5,455 nt of DNA, taken from Victivallales bacterium. GTDB lineage: Bacteria > Verrucomicrobiota > Lentisphaeria > Victivallales > JAUVCU01. Made by a program: the position numbers and the translations under genes. Under the pieces are notes generated by a model, which searched no databases, was not told the DNA's origin, and worked only from the letters and a program-made list of their open reading frames with translations. Location: positions 1 to 5,455 of the forward strand of contig JAOZMT010000186.1 in NCBI GenBank assembly GCA_029934175.1, given 5' to 3'. Below, piece after piece: positions 5,371 to 5,455 of the stretch. Within the stretch, counting starts at the first letter, position 1; every line of letters starts with the position of its first letter.

Positions 5371-5455
5371 ATGCATTTTTTTATTGCTTTTTTAGTCATT
5401 TACAGCCCTCACACTTAATAAAATAAAAAGTCCAAATTGAATTCCGTAGTTAATT

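Noticed and set aside
5392..5455. Possible 3' end of a minus-strand gene, open for 20 codons to the window edge
   Set aside because: Twenty codons are too few to judge, no family is recognisable, and other frames are equally uninformative. The hairpin at 5336-5367 could serve a convergent gene, but that is not evidence for one.

Overview
The window is AT-rich bacterial DNA (roughly 30% GC by eye) with three protein genes. A divergently transcribed plsY (glycerol-3-phosphate acyltransferase, minus strand, last codons cut off by the window edge) lies upstream of a large plus-strand gene for a class II, adenosylcobalamin-dependent ribonucleotide reductase (nrdJ). The third is a plus-strand gene for a small repetitive protein with one C-terminal membrane helix. 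A B12-dependent reductase as the visible dNTP-making enzyme fits an anaerobe or facultative anaerobe. The repetitive lysine/proline/threonine-rich protein resembles low-complexity proteins I associate with the Verrucomicrobia/Lentisphaerae group, but that placement is a weak guess.

Layout. 1-640: plsY (minus). 641-1031: divergent intergenic region with a possible plsY promoter, two NrdR-box-like operators exactly 31 bp apart (795-810 and 826-841), a sigma70-type promoter (849-876) and a leader of about 150 nt that can fold into several small stems. 1032-4478: nrdJ, interrupted in frame by a 378-residue intein (1845-2978) with two LAGLIDADG motifs. 4479-4632: a 3' region with two overlapping, mutually exclusive hairpins, then a good promoter. 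4633-5307: the repeat-rich tail-anchored protein. 5336-5370: a strong intrinsic terminator. 5371-5455: nothing supportable.

How it works together. The nrdJ product makes deoxynucleotides for DNA synthesis and is probably repressed by NrdR when dATP is high. It is translated as an approximately 1148-residue precursor. The intein sits immediately before the cysteine that becomes the catalytic thiyl radical, so that cysteine is also the +1 nucleophile for protein splicing, and no active reductase of about 770 residues should exist before splicing. The LAGLIDADG endonuclease inside the intein keeps both catalytic acidic residues and is plausibly still mobile. plsY is a housekeeping phospholipid gene with no functional link visible. 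The downstream repeat protein has its own promoter and terminator, so it is a separate transcription unit.

The most noteworthy items are the mobile intein at the radical cysteine, the tandem NrdR operators with an unexplained structured leader, and the uncharacterised tail-anchored protein carrying eleven Thr-x-x-hydrophobic motifs.
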